This document shows, piece by piece, positions 53,327 through 64,000 of a stretch of DNA of 64,000 nucleotides; position 1 is the first letter of the stretch, and each line of letters starts with the position of its first letter. The stretch covers positions 1,178,001-1,242,000 of the forward strand of contig NZ_CP040948.1 of the NCBI RefSeq assembly GCF_006363955.1. The letters are read 5' to 3'. A program made the translations under genes and the position numbers. Origin of the DNA: Methylophilus medardicus. Lineage in GTDB: Bacteria; Pseudomonadota; Gammaproteobacteria; Burkholderiales; Methylophilaceae. The notes under the pieces are model-generated. The model worked only from the letters and a program-made list of their open reading frames with translations, had not been told where the DNA came from and did no database searches.

Positions 53327-53335
53327 TGGTATAAT
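53327..53335 (+). promoter_or_regulatory. tRNA-Glu extended -10 promoter
   Basis: TG-G-TATAAT at 53327-53335, 22 bases before the tRNA; the -35 is poor. Confidence 0.55.
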
Positions 53336-53357
53336 GCACAGGTGGTAAATTTCTTAG

Positions 53358-53433
53358 GTCCCCATCGTCTAGAGGCCTAGGACACCTCCCTTTCACGGAG
53401 GCGACCGGGGTTCGAATCCCCGTGGGGACGCCA
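53358..53433 (+). tRNA. tRNA-Glu (anticodon TTC)
   Basis: 76 bases. Acceptor GTCCCCA / TGGGGAC, anticodon loop CTTTCAC, discriminator G and encoded CCA. Confidence 0.96.
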
Positions 53434-53624
53434 AAAATCACTCAGTGATTTCTAGCATCAAATTCTGTATTAAAAAATTCTGTATTTCTTTTTATGTGTT
53501 CCATGTATAGCCAGTTTTTCGTGCCTGTGCACTGATCATTCGCACCTCGTCGAATCTCTTGGTCTCGATGTTGCACCAGTAGCTAGACAGCTAGCCATTC
53601 CTCATGCCTTTTATGAAGATCGCT

Positions 53625-54068
53625 TTAAGAGATGGCAGGGGGCGTAAAAGATGGTAGGTCTGGATCGCTATCAGCCACGCATTCATCATGAATTTCAACA
53701 GGGCTTGATTGGGCGCTGTAGACATGGATCGCTTGAATGATTCTGTCTACATGCTGTTGATCCGTGCTGGTTAATGCTGTCACTTCGCCTTCCGGCAGAG
53801 TGAGGATAATAGAATATCTCGGTCTTGCTGCTACACTAAAGATGATCCCTAACAGCACAAAGCACCCGCCGAGCGCAAATAAGTCATCCTCATTTAAAAT
53901 CAGCAAAACACCAATAAAAAGATGCAATATGGCTAGGCTAAAGTCTGGTGAGGATTTTTTACAGGTAAGCGTCGAGATACGTTTAATCTCATAGACTTTG
54001 TCTAGTACGACAAAACGGGTTTGAGAAACAGTGACGCCTTCTTGACTGAAAAATGCTTTTTTATCCAT
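53625..54068 (-). CDS. Small membrane protein, DUF6232-like
   Basis: 147 residues. An N-terminal beta-like part (FSQEGVTVSQTRFVVLDKVYEIKRISTLTCKK), two adjacent hydrophobic helices (LAILHLFIGVLLILN and LFALGGCFVLLGIIFSVAA), then a soluble segment with EVTALTSTDQQHVDRIIQAI and an acidic proline-containing tail. The pattern resembles the DUF6232 family of inner-membrane proteins of unknown role. ATG 54068 is preferred over 54083. The 190 bases between tRNA-Glu and this gene hold no other gene. Confidence 0.75.
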   Translation of the reverse strand: MDKKAFFSQEGVTVSQTRFVVLDKVYEIKRISTLTCKKSSPDFSLAILHLFIGVLLILNEDDLFALGGCFVLLGIIFSVAARPRYSIILTLPEGEVTALTSTDQQHVDRIIQAIHVYSAQSSPVEIHDECVADSDPDLPSFTPPAIS

Positions 54069-54303
54069 GGCTGGGTCTCTCATTTCATAGGCGTAAGGTG
54101 AAGAACGAAGACCTTTTCGTGGATTTTAAAGGACTACTGAAGCATGCATGTGAACTTTTGCATGTGTTAAAAGAATGCCTCCATGCATTAAGGACGGATG
54201 GACCGATGCGTTGAGGCCAGTGTCGGCGCAATTAATGCACATCGCAAGGCTGCGTATTTTTCGGTTTGGCTAGGCTGATCGTGTACAGCGTGCATAGCGC
54301 CAA

Positions 54304-54333
54304 TAAAAAAACCCGGCAGCGCCGGGTTTTTTA
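54304..54333. terminator. Terminator of queF
   Basis: AAAAACCCGGC / GCCGGGTTTTT with A and T runs on both sides, 12 bases past the queF stop. The 260-base gap before the DUF6232 gene shows nothing else. Confidence 0.9.
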
Positions 54334-54344
54334 TTGCTTTTTAA

Positions 54345-54800
54345 TTAGCCGCGAATATTGCTTTGCGCAGAAAATTGAGACAGCTCAACGTAGGGTTGTG
54401 GTTGCCAACCGTTCGCGCGGTGTTCGGCAACGACATTGGTAAAAATACCGCCTCGGACATAGAATTTTGCTGTTACGCGCATAAATTTAGGATCAGTGGC
54501 ACCGACTAAGGTGTCAAGAATCTGATTGGTTACGGCCTCATGGAAACAGCCCTCATCGCGGAATGACCACATATAAAGCTTGAGGCTTTTTAATTCGACG
54601 CAAAGTTTGTTCGGAATATAGTCCAGATAAATCACTGCAAAGTCAGGTTGCCCTGTTTTTGGGCACAGGCAAGTAAATTCTGGGATTTCCATATGGATAT
54701 GGAAGTCACGGTTAGTATTGGGATTTTCAAAGGTTTCCAGCGTTTTTTCTGGTTGGGCCGTCGGTTTGCCGCCTAGTAAATGTTCGTTCATCGCGCTCAT
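54345..54800 (-). CDS. queF: NADPH-dependent 7-cyano-7-deazaguanine reductase QueF (type I)
   Basis: 151 residues. Reduces preQ0 to preQ1 in queuosine synthesis. The catalytic Cys lies in [15 protein letters not shown], and the QueF motif [22 protein letters not shown] is complete. A single-domain unimodular protein. ATG 54800 is used (54791 is possible); an upstream hydrophobic extension to 54860 runs through the promoter region and is rejected. Confidence 0.96.
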   Translation of the reverse strand: MSAMNEHLLGGKPTAQPEKTLETFENPNTNRDFHIHMEIPEFTCLCPKTGQPDFAVIYLDYIPNKLCVELKSLKLYMWSFRDEGCFHEAVTNQILDTLVGATDPKFMRVTAKFYVRGGIFTNVVAEHRANGWQPQPYVELSQFSAQSNIRG

Positions 54801-54834
54801 GTTTCTTGAATGTATCAGGGGGAGAAAAAGGGTT

Positions 54835-54840
54835 ATTATA
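54835..54840 (-). promoter_or_regulatory. queF promoter -10
   Basis: TATAAT on the minus strand, about 35 bases before the queF start; the -35 is weak (TTTTGA). Confidence 0.5.
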
Positions 54841-54884
54841 ACGCTTAAGCAAGCCATCAAAATCTAATAAGCGTTAATCTTACT

Positions 54885-57800
54885 TTGCGTCTGACACATT
54901 TAAAACTGGCGGGGTTCAAATCTTTTGTTGATCCAACCACGATTCATTTGCACGGGCAACGTGTCGGTGTGGTTGGCCCCAATGGCTGTGGCAAGTCAAA
55001 TGTCATGGAATCTGTACGCTGGGTGCTGGGTGAATCGTCGGCCAAAGAAATGCGCGCCGATGCAATGGATGCGGTGATTTTCAATGGCTCCGGCAATCGC
55101 AAACCAATCTCGCGAGCCAGTGTTGAGCTGATTTTTGACAATAGCTTAGGTGGCGCGCATGGTGAGTGGAGCCAATATGCCGAAATTTCGGTCAAGCGTG
55201 TCATTGAGCGCGATAAAGGATCCACCTATTACATCAACAATACTGCTGTGCGTCGACGAGATGTGGCGGATTTGTTTTTGGGAACGGGTTTAGGCGGCCG
55301 AGCGTATGCCATCATTGGTCAAAACACCATTTCTCGTATCGTCGAAGCCAAGCCAGAAGAGTTGCGCGTCTTTTTGGAGGAGGCGGCCGGTATCAGTAAA
55401 TATAAAGAGCGTAGGCGTGAGACGGAACTTAGGCTGCGCGATACCCGCGAAAACCTAGAACGCGTAGAAGACATTTGTCGCGAACTGAACAAGCATATCC
55501 TCAAACTAGAGGCGCAAGCGGTCGTCACCCACAAATTTCATGCCTTGCAACAGGCTTTTAAGCTGGCGGAGGCGCAATGGTGGTGGCTGCGTAAACGTGA
55601 TGCGGTGATGGCTTATGATGGCGCCTCGCACACAGTGGATCAGGCAGTCAACGCGCTTGAGGCACAAATGGCGGCTTTGCGTAGCAGCGAGTTGCAACTG
55701 GAACTGAGTCGAGCGCAGCTACAGGAGGCATCAAGTCAATTACATACGGCGCAGGCTGCTTTTTATGAGGCGAATGCGCTTGTGTCCAATTTGTCTTTGC
55801 AGGTCAAGCAATCGGAAGAGGCACGCGACAGATTGCTGCAACAGCAGCAACAATTACAGGCGCAGCGGGAGCGGGGCACGCAACAGCAGCAGCAGTTACA
55901 AATGCAAATTGCTGAAAAAAATAATGCAAGTGTGCAGGCTGAACAAAAGGTGGCCGAACAAACTCAGGCGCTTGTCGCCTTACAGCAAGCACTGCCCGCC
56001 GCGCGCACGCAACTTGAGTCCATGCAGCTGGCGGCTAATCAGGCGCAACAAGCAGTGCAGCAGTGTAGGCAACAGAGCGACCTAGAGCAGCACAACGTCA
56101 ATTTTCTGCAACGGTCATTGCAAGAAGTTTTACAGCGTTCGCAACAATTACAAGGCGAGTTAGAGCAATGGGCCTTGCCTGATATGCAGGCGATGCAAAC
56201 TCATCAACAACAGCTGCTCGAGCAACAAGCCGCGCTGGCGCAAGCTGAACAGTTGTTGAGCGCGGCGCGCAGCCAAGAAAGCGTCAACCAGTTAGCCTTG
56301 CAGCAGGCGAGGCAGGCATTGCAGCAGTCACAACGAAACTTAAATCAATTAGAAGCAGAAATTCAATCATTGCTGAAATTGCAACAAAGTTTGCAACAAG
56401 ACCAGCAACTAGGGCCATGGTTAGAAAACACCGGCATGCAGGCGGCGAAACGATTGTGGCAAGTCGTGCAAATTGATGCCTACTGGCAATCCGCCTTAGA
56501 GGTTTTTTTGGGCCATAAACTAAATGCCTTCGTCGCAGAAACAACGCTGGATTGGTCGCAATTACCGCATCCACAGGCTGCGTTAGCCGTTGTGCAATCT
56601 GGGGATATGGTTGAGAAGCTGCCTTCAGATTGGCAAGGCTTACCTAGCGTATTCAGTTTGTTGACCATTAAGCAGCCTGCGCTCGCCGGTGCCTTGCAAC
56701 ATTGGTTGGCAGGGGTGTATGTGCTTGAGGATCTGCGGCAACTGGAGATTTTTCAAACGCAATTGCCGGTAGGCGCGTGTTTACTCACCCCATCGGGCGA
56801 TGTGTATCAGCGTTATAGTGCAGTGTATTTCGGACGTCAAAACCAGATGCAAGGGGTATTAGAGCGTCAGCAACAACTCGAGGGCCTGCAAGCGCAGCAC
56901 TCGCCGGCACAGCATGCACTGGTTGCGGCACAACAGTCTGTGCAAACCTTGGAGCAGGCGTTACAAGATACTCGCCAACAGCAACAGCATGCGCATCAGC
57001 AGATCAAACAATTCACCACGGAGATTCATGCAGGTCAAATGCAGATCGCTCGCATGCAACAGGCACATGATAATGCCATGCGCAGACAAGCCACGCTGCA
57101 AGCTGAAATGGCTGACACTGAGGCCAAGCAAACTAAGTTGACCCAAGAGATATCACAAACACAATCACGCCTGATGGCGCATCAAACACAGATTGCTGAT
57201 CTCGAGCAGAGGGCGCGCGAGGCGCAAACCCAACACCAGTTGGCTGAGCAACATTTTACGCGTCTGCGGGATCGTGTGCAGCAAGCTGAAAAATTACAGC
57301 AGTCGCAGTCATTTGAGCACACGCTGCTCAAAAATGTCCTGAATGACTTACAGCAGCGCTTGTTGCAACATATGCAAGAGACGGAGCACTTGGAGCATCG
57401 GCTGCGCGAGACTGTGCAAGCATTAGCGATCAGTCATATGGAGACGCTGAAAACCCACTTAGCACAAGCGCTCACTCAGCAGCATGATTGTGAACAAACA
57501 CTGGCGCAAGCGAGAAATCAATTGGCGCAGCTAGAAACTGGCTTGCAAGCCAACGAGCGCGCGCGGATGCAGATTGAGCAGCAATTGCATCCTTTAAGAG
57601 ATGCCTTGGAGCAGCGCCGCCTGAAGCAACAGGAATGCCGTTTACAAGTCGAGCAATGCCAACAGGCTTTGAACGAGACCGCGCTGGATGAGGCTGTGAT
57701 TCAAGAAGGTTTAGCGGTAGATGCGCAGGCCAGCGTCATGGCGCAGACGACGCAGCGGTTGCAGCAGCAGATTCAACAATTGGGGCCGGTAAACATGGCA

Positions 57801-58394
57801 GCAATTGAGGAGTTGGCCACTGAAAAAGAACGCAAAGGTTATCTGGATAGCCAACTGCGTGATTTGATCACTGCGACAGAAACGCTCGATGAAGCGATTC
57901 AAAAAATTGACCGTGAAACGCGCGGAAAATTACGTGCCACTTTTGAAGAAGCCAATCAGCAATTTAGTCGATTATTTGAGACACTGTTCAATGGCGGTAA
58001 CGCCAAGTTAGCGCTGCTGGGCGATGAAATTTTGGATACCGGTATACAAGTATTTGCGCAACCGCCCGGCAAAAAAAATACCACGATTCAGTTACTCTCT
58101 GGCGGTGAAAAAGCGCTGACGGCGATGGCCTTGGTGTTTGCGCTTTTTAAATTAAATCCGGCACCCTTTTGCCTGATGGATGAGGTGGATGCTCCGCTGG
58201 ATGACAGTAATACCGAGCGTTTTTGTAAGTTAGTGCGCGAGATGTCCGAAAAAACCCAATTTTTATTTGTGTCGCACAACAAAATCACGATGGAAATGGC
58301 ACAACAATTAATTGGGGTGACCATGCAAGAATCCGGCGTATCGCGGATTGTAGATGTCGATATCGATGAGGCCATCCGCATGCATGCGGCTTAA
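54885..58394 (+). CDS. smc: Chromosome segregation protein SMC
   Basis: 1169 residues. Walker A GPNGCGKSN (31-39), two long coiled coils around a hinge domain (about 505-665), C-terminal signature LLSGGEKALTAMALVFA and Walker B FCLMDEVDAPLDD. It compacts and segregates chromosomes as a dimer with ScpA/ScpB. The start is TTG at 54885, agreeing with the family N-terminus MRLTHLKLAGFKSFVDPTTI, but with almost no Shine-Dalgarno sequence. The coiled coils are very Gln-rich, with two QQQQQLQ-type runs. It heads smc-zipA-ligA. Confidence 0.96.
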   Translation: MRLTHLKLAGFKSFVDPTTIHLHGQRVGVVGPNGCGKSNVMESVRWVLGESSAKEMRADAMDAVIFNGSGNRKPISRASVELIFDNSLGGAHGEWSQYAEISVKRVIERDKGSTYYINNTAVRRRDVADLFLGTGLGGRAYAIIGQNTISRIVEAKPEELRVFLEEAAGISKYKERRRETELRLRDTRENLERVEDICRELNKHILKLEAQAVVTHKFHALQQAFKLAEAQWWWLRKRDAVMAYDGASHTVDQAVNALEAQMAALRSSELQLELSRAQLQEASSQLHTAQAAFYEANALVSNLSLQVKQSEEARDRLLQQQQQLQAQRERGTQQQQQLQMQIAEKNNASVQAEQKVAEQTQALVALQQALPAARTQLESMQLAANQAQQAVQQCRQQSDLEQHNVNFLQRSLQEVLQRSQQLQGELEQWALPDMQAMQTHQQQLLEQQAALAQAEQLLSAARSQESVNQLALQQARQALQQSQRNLNQLEAEIQSLLKLQQSLQQDQQLGPWLENTGMQAAKRLWQVVQIDAYWQSALEVFLGHKLNAFVAETTLDWSQLPHPQAALAVVQSGDMVEKLPSDWQGLPSVFSLLTIKQPALAGALQHWLAGVYVLEDLRQLEIFQTQLPVGACLLTPSGDVYQRYSAVYFGRQNQMQGVLERQQQLEGLQAQHSPAQHALVAAQQSVQTLEQALQDTRQQQQHAHQQIKQFTTEIHAGQMQIARMQQAHDNAMRRQATLQAEMADTEAKQTKLTQEISQTQSRLMAHQTQIADLEQRAREAQTQHQLAEQHFTRLRDRVQQAEKLQQSQSFEHTLLKNVLNDLQQRLLQHMQETEHLEHRLRETVQALAISHMETLKTHLAQALTQQHDCEQTLAQARNQLAQLETGLQANERARMQIEQQLHPLRDALEQRRLKQQECRLQVEQCQQALNETALDEAVIQEGLAVDAQASVMAQTTQRLQQQIQQLGPVNMAAIEELATEKERKGYLDSQLRDLITATETLDEAIQKIDRETRGKLRATFEEANQQFSRLFETLFNGGNAKLALLGDEILDTGIQVFAQPPGKKNTTIQLLSGGEKALTAMALVFALFKLNPAPFCLMDEVDAPLDDSNTERFCKLVREMSEKTQFLFVSHNKITMEMAQQLIGVTMQESGVSRIVDVDIDEAIRMHAA

Positions 58395-58446
58395 TCTCAG
58401 TTTTGTTGTATGATTACGCAAGCGTTATTAAGGATTGTAAGGTCAC

Positions 58447-62021
<3,575 letters not shown>

Positions 62022-62023
62022 AA

Positions 62024-62902
62024 ATGTATTCAAAGATAACTTTAACTTTATTAGTTAATTTACTGATTTTAAATGAGTCTTTTGCAAAGGATTCCGCCTT
62101 AGAATCTTGTGATGTTGCAATACAGCAGCGTCAATATGCACAGGCGATTCAAATCGCTGAACAGCATGCCGGCGAGGCTGCGTTCTGGCTTTGTAAAGGG
62201 CGTGCGCAGTCTGCCCTCGCACAACATCCAGCGGCGCAAGCAAGCTTTCAGAAAGCGATTGACCTGAAGCCGCAAGGCCTTGAGCTAATCTCTGCGCATC
62301 TATTGTTGGGCAACGCGCAGCTTGAAGGAAAATTGCATCGCGCAGCCCTAGAAAGTTACCAGCAAGCCGTCCATTTGAGTGAGCAGCAGAACATGCGTCG
62401 TTATGCGCGCGTGGCGCACAATTTGATTGGTGAAGCTTACTTTGATATGGGCGAGCCTGCAGAGGCATTGAAAGCCTTTGAAACAGGTGAAAAGCTGGCG
62501 ATGAATGATGATGAGCGCGCGGACAGTTACGTGCACGAGGCCACGGTTTACCAACAGTTGCAACAAGTGGATAAAGCCATTGAGTATCAGTTAAAAGGCG
62601 TGATGATGCTTCGCAAGTCGGGTACGCCAGACCAGTATGCAGAGGCTAGCCTTCGGTTGGGTCAGTTGTTTTTTGCCAAGAAAGACTATGTGGGCGCTGA
62701 CAAAACCTATCAACGCTTGATGGAATATGCCCACGACAATGGCGGCGATTTTTACGAGGCAAAAACAGCGATTTATTGGGCGGAATCTAAACGTGCACAA
62801 GGCGACATGACGGCAGCTGCACAATTGCTTCAACAAGCCGAAACTATTGCCGCCAAACTGAATGATGCCGAGTTAAATGGGCTCTTAGCCAAAGCAAAAT
62901 AA
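62024..62902 (+). CDS. Exported TPR-repeat protein
   Basis: 292 residues. Signal peptide (ITLTLLVNLLILNESFA), then tandem tetratricopeptide-like helical pairs, for example AAQASFQKAIDLKP, LLGNAQLEGKLHRAALESYQQAVHLSEQ, AHNLIGEAYFDMGEPAEALKAFETGEKLA and ASLRLGQLFFAKKDYVGADKTYQRLM. Such proteins scaffold other proteins; partner unknown. It starts two bases after ligA and may be co-transcribed with it. Confidence 0.85.
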   Translation: MYSKITLTLLVNLLILNESFAKDSALESCDVAIQQRQYAQAIQIAEQHAGEAAFWLCKGRAQSALAQHPAAQASFQKAIDLKPQGLELISAHLLLGNAQLEGKLHRAALESYQQAVHLSEQQNMRRYARVAHNLIGEAYFDMGEPAEALKAFETGEKLAMNDDERADSYVHEATVYQQLQQVDKAIEYQLKGVMMLRKSGTPDQYAEASLRLGQLFFAKKDYVGADKTYQRLMEYAHDNGGDFYEAKTAIYWAESKRAQGDMTAAAQLLQQAETIAAKLNDAELNGLLAKAK

Positions 62903-62908
62903 ACGCAT

Positions 62909-62928
62909 GACCTGCTTTGCAGCAGGTC
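62909..62928 (+). repeat. Hairpin after the TPR gene
   Basis: GACCTGCT-TTGC-AGCAGGTC, a perfect eight-base stem seven bases past the stop. No T tract, so not a classic terminator. The rest of 62903-63149 shows no convincing gene. Confidence 0.5.
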
Positions 62929-63149
62929 TGCCAGCCCACACAGTTTGATCAAATACCAATAGCGTAGCAACGCATACGAAATTTCAGGCTGAACCGGGCT
63001 TGAGGCGGCCAACTTGAGAAGAATCCGTTGCCACAATGCCGCTATTTCACCCATTTTCAAAAGATTTACTTTTTGTGCGGAATCCGCTGTAAGGTTTGCC
63101 TGTCATACGCGACTAACGATGACACGCTATCATGCACACAGGAAATCTT

Positions 63150-64000
63150 ATGTTACTCGACAATAATAGACGCAATCCCAGCGGGATTTTACCCTCAGAA
63201 ATTACATCACAAGATTTATTTGAACAGCGTCGTACGGTGTTAAAAGCGGCCGGCGTTGCCGCGGCCAGCTTGTTGTTGCCCGCGCAAGCACATGCCGCAC
63301 AAACGCTAGACTTTCAAAAAACGGCTTACGGCAAAGACGAAAAGCTGACCAGTTATGAAGATGTGACCAGCTATAACAATTACTATGAATTTGGGACGGG
63401 TAAAGAGGACCCCGCGCGCGAGGCCGTACTATTTAAGCCGACCCCTTGGACGATTAAAATCGAGGGTGCTGTCAAACAGAACAAAACCATCAGTATTGAG
63501 CAGTTAATGAAACTCGCGCCGCTAGAAGAGCGTATTTACCGCATGCGTTGTGTCGAGGGTTGGTCCATGGTGATTCCATGGGTGGGCTTGCCGTTGAAGG
63601 CACTGGTGGACTGGGCGCAGCCCACTGGCAATGCTAAATACATCGAATTTGTGTCCTACAACGATCCACGTCATATGCCGGGTGCCCGAATACCGGTGCT
63701 TGATTGGCCGTATCTTGAGGGTTTACGCATGGATGAAGCCATGCAACCCCTGACCCTCTTGGCGGTGGGCTTATATGGCAAAGTACTGCCGAATCAGAAT
63801 GGGGCACCCGTGCGCTTGGTAGTGCCATGGAAATACGGATTTAAAGGCGCCAAAGCCATCAGCACCATTCGTTTTGTCGAACAGATGCCACGCACCTCAT
63901 GGATGAAAGCCAGCGCCCGTGAATATGGTTTTTATGCGAATGTGAATCCTGCGGTAGACCATCCGCGCTGGACGCAGTCCTCGGAGAAACGGATTGGCGC
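63150..64000 (+). CDS. msrP: Protein-methionine-sulfoxide reductase catalytic subunit MsrP (partial, runs off the window)
   Basis: The first 283 codons are present. Tat-type signal with twin Arg (R27/R28 in [23 protein letters not shown]) and a molybdopterin-binding sulfite-oxidase fold with the Mo-ligand Cys (C134 in [14 protein letters not shown]). [44 protein letters not shown] and NPAVDHPRW match MsrP/YedY. It repairs oxidised methionines in the periplasm. ATG 63150 has AGGAAA upstream; an in-frame ATG at 63132 is less likely. The heme partner MsrQ would be expected downstream, outside this window. Confidence 0.95.
   Translation, partial: MLLDNNRRNPSGILPSEITSQDLFEQRRTVLKAAGVAAASLLLPAQAHAAQTLDFQKTAYGKDEKLTSYEDVTSYNNYYEFGTGKEDPAREAVLFKPTPWTIKIEGAVKQNKTISIEQLMKLAPLEERIYRMRCVEGWSMVIPWVGLPLKALVDWAQPTGNAKYIEFVSYNDPRHMPGARIPVLDWPYLEGLRMDEAMQPLTLLAVGLYGKVLPNQNGAPVRLVVPWKYGFKGAKAISTIRFVEQMPRTSWMKASAREYGFYANVNPAVDHPRWTQSSEKRIG

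Noticed and set aside
53434-53624. Gap after tRNA-Glu examined for a terminator or small gene
   Set aside because: No strong hairpin with a T run and no frame with a good start was found.
62830-63060. A 76-codon minus-strand frame after the TPR gene
   Set aside because: The translated sequence looks fairly protein-like, but it has no ribosome site and its 3' end lies inside the TPR gene. It may be a gene remnant; too weak to annotate.

Overview
The window looks like chromosome of an obligate or near-obligate methylotroph of the Methylophilaceae (Betaproteobacteria, Methylophilus-like). The main evidence is a transaldolase / hexulose-phosphate synthase / phosphohexuloisomerase set (ribulose monophosphate cycle). 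Right beside it is a gene group resembling methanofuran (mfnD, mfnF, mfnE) and p-aminobenzoate biosynthesis, that is, cofactors of the tetrahydromethanopterin formaldehyde-oxidation route. The tig-clpP-clpX-lon-hupB and smc-zipA-ligA blocks are typical of this class. No rRNA, phage, transposase or CRISPR was seen. Almost everything is core chromosome.

Layout. 1-3.3 kb: a sigma-54-type response regulator with an altered GAFTGA loop, then purT with a truncated haemoglobin. 3.3-8.5 kb: two tandem DEAD-box helicases behind a long structured leader, divergent from typA. 8.6-14.7 kb: an NlpE-like periplasmic protein, PPK2, a MoxY-like sensor kinase with its regulator, an EamA exporter and a Rieske oxygenase. 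14.7-17.4 kb: tal, hps and phi, each followed by a hairpin or terminator, downstream of a perfect FNR-type box. 17.4-22.3 kb: a HisA-like gene back to back with an ATP-grasp (MfnD-like), MfnF-like, PabB, MfnE-like operon.

22.3-28.3 kb: an RND heavy-metal type tripartite efflux operon preceded by a small helical protein. 28.4-36 kb: tRNA-Leu, ridA, the proteostasis block, then tRNA-Val and tRNA-Asp. 36-45 kb: a 31-bp tandem repeat, ppiD, a DUF1294 gene, fabI, an oligopeptide-type ABC importer without ATPases, and mltD. 45-51.5 kb: gloB, a methyltransferase, rnhA, dnaQ and the rfbBACD dTDP-rhamnose operon. 51.5-54.9 kb: queD, a 57-residue acidic protein, a glutathione peroxidase, tRNA-Ala, tRNA-Glu, a small membrane protein and queF. 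54.9-64 kb: smc, zipA, ligA, a TPR protein and the start of msrP, which runs off the window.

Functionally, formaldehyde carbon would enter through HPS/PHI and be rearranged by transaldolase. The pabB/mfn-like genes would supply cofactors for oxidising formaldehyde to formate, which PurT can use directly. All assignments come from reading motifs by eye; no database search was run. Start codons were chosen from Shine-Dalgarno position and family N-termini.
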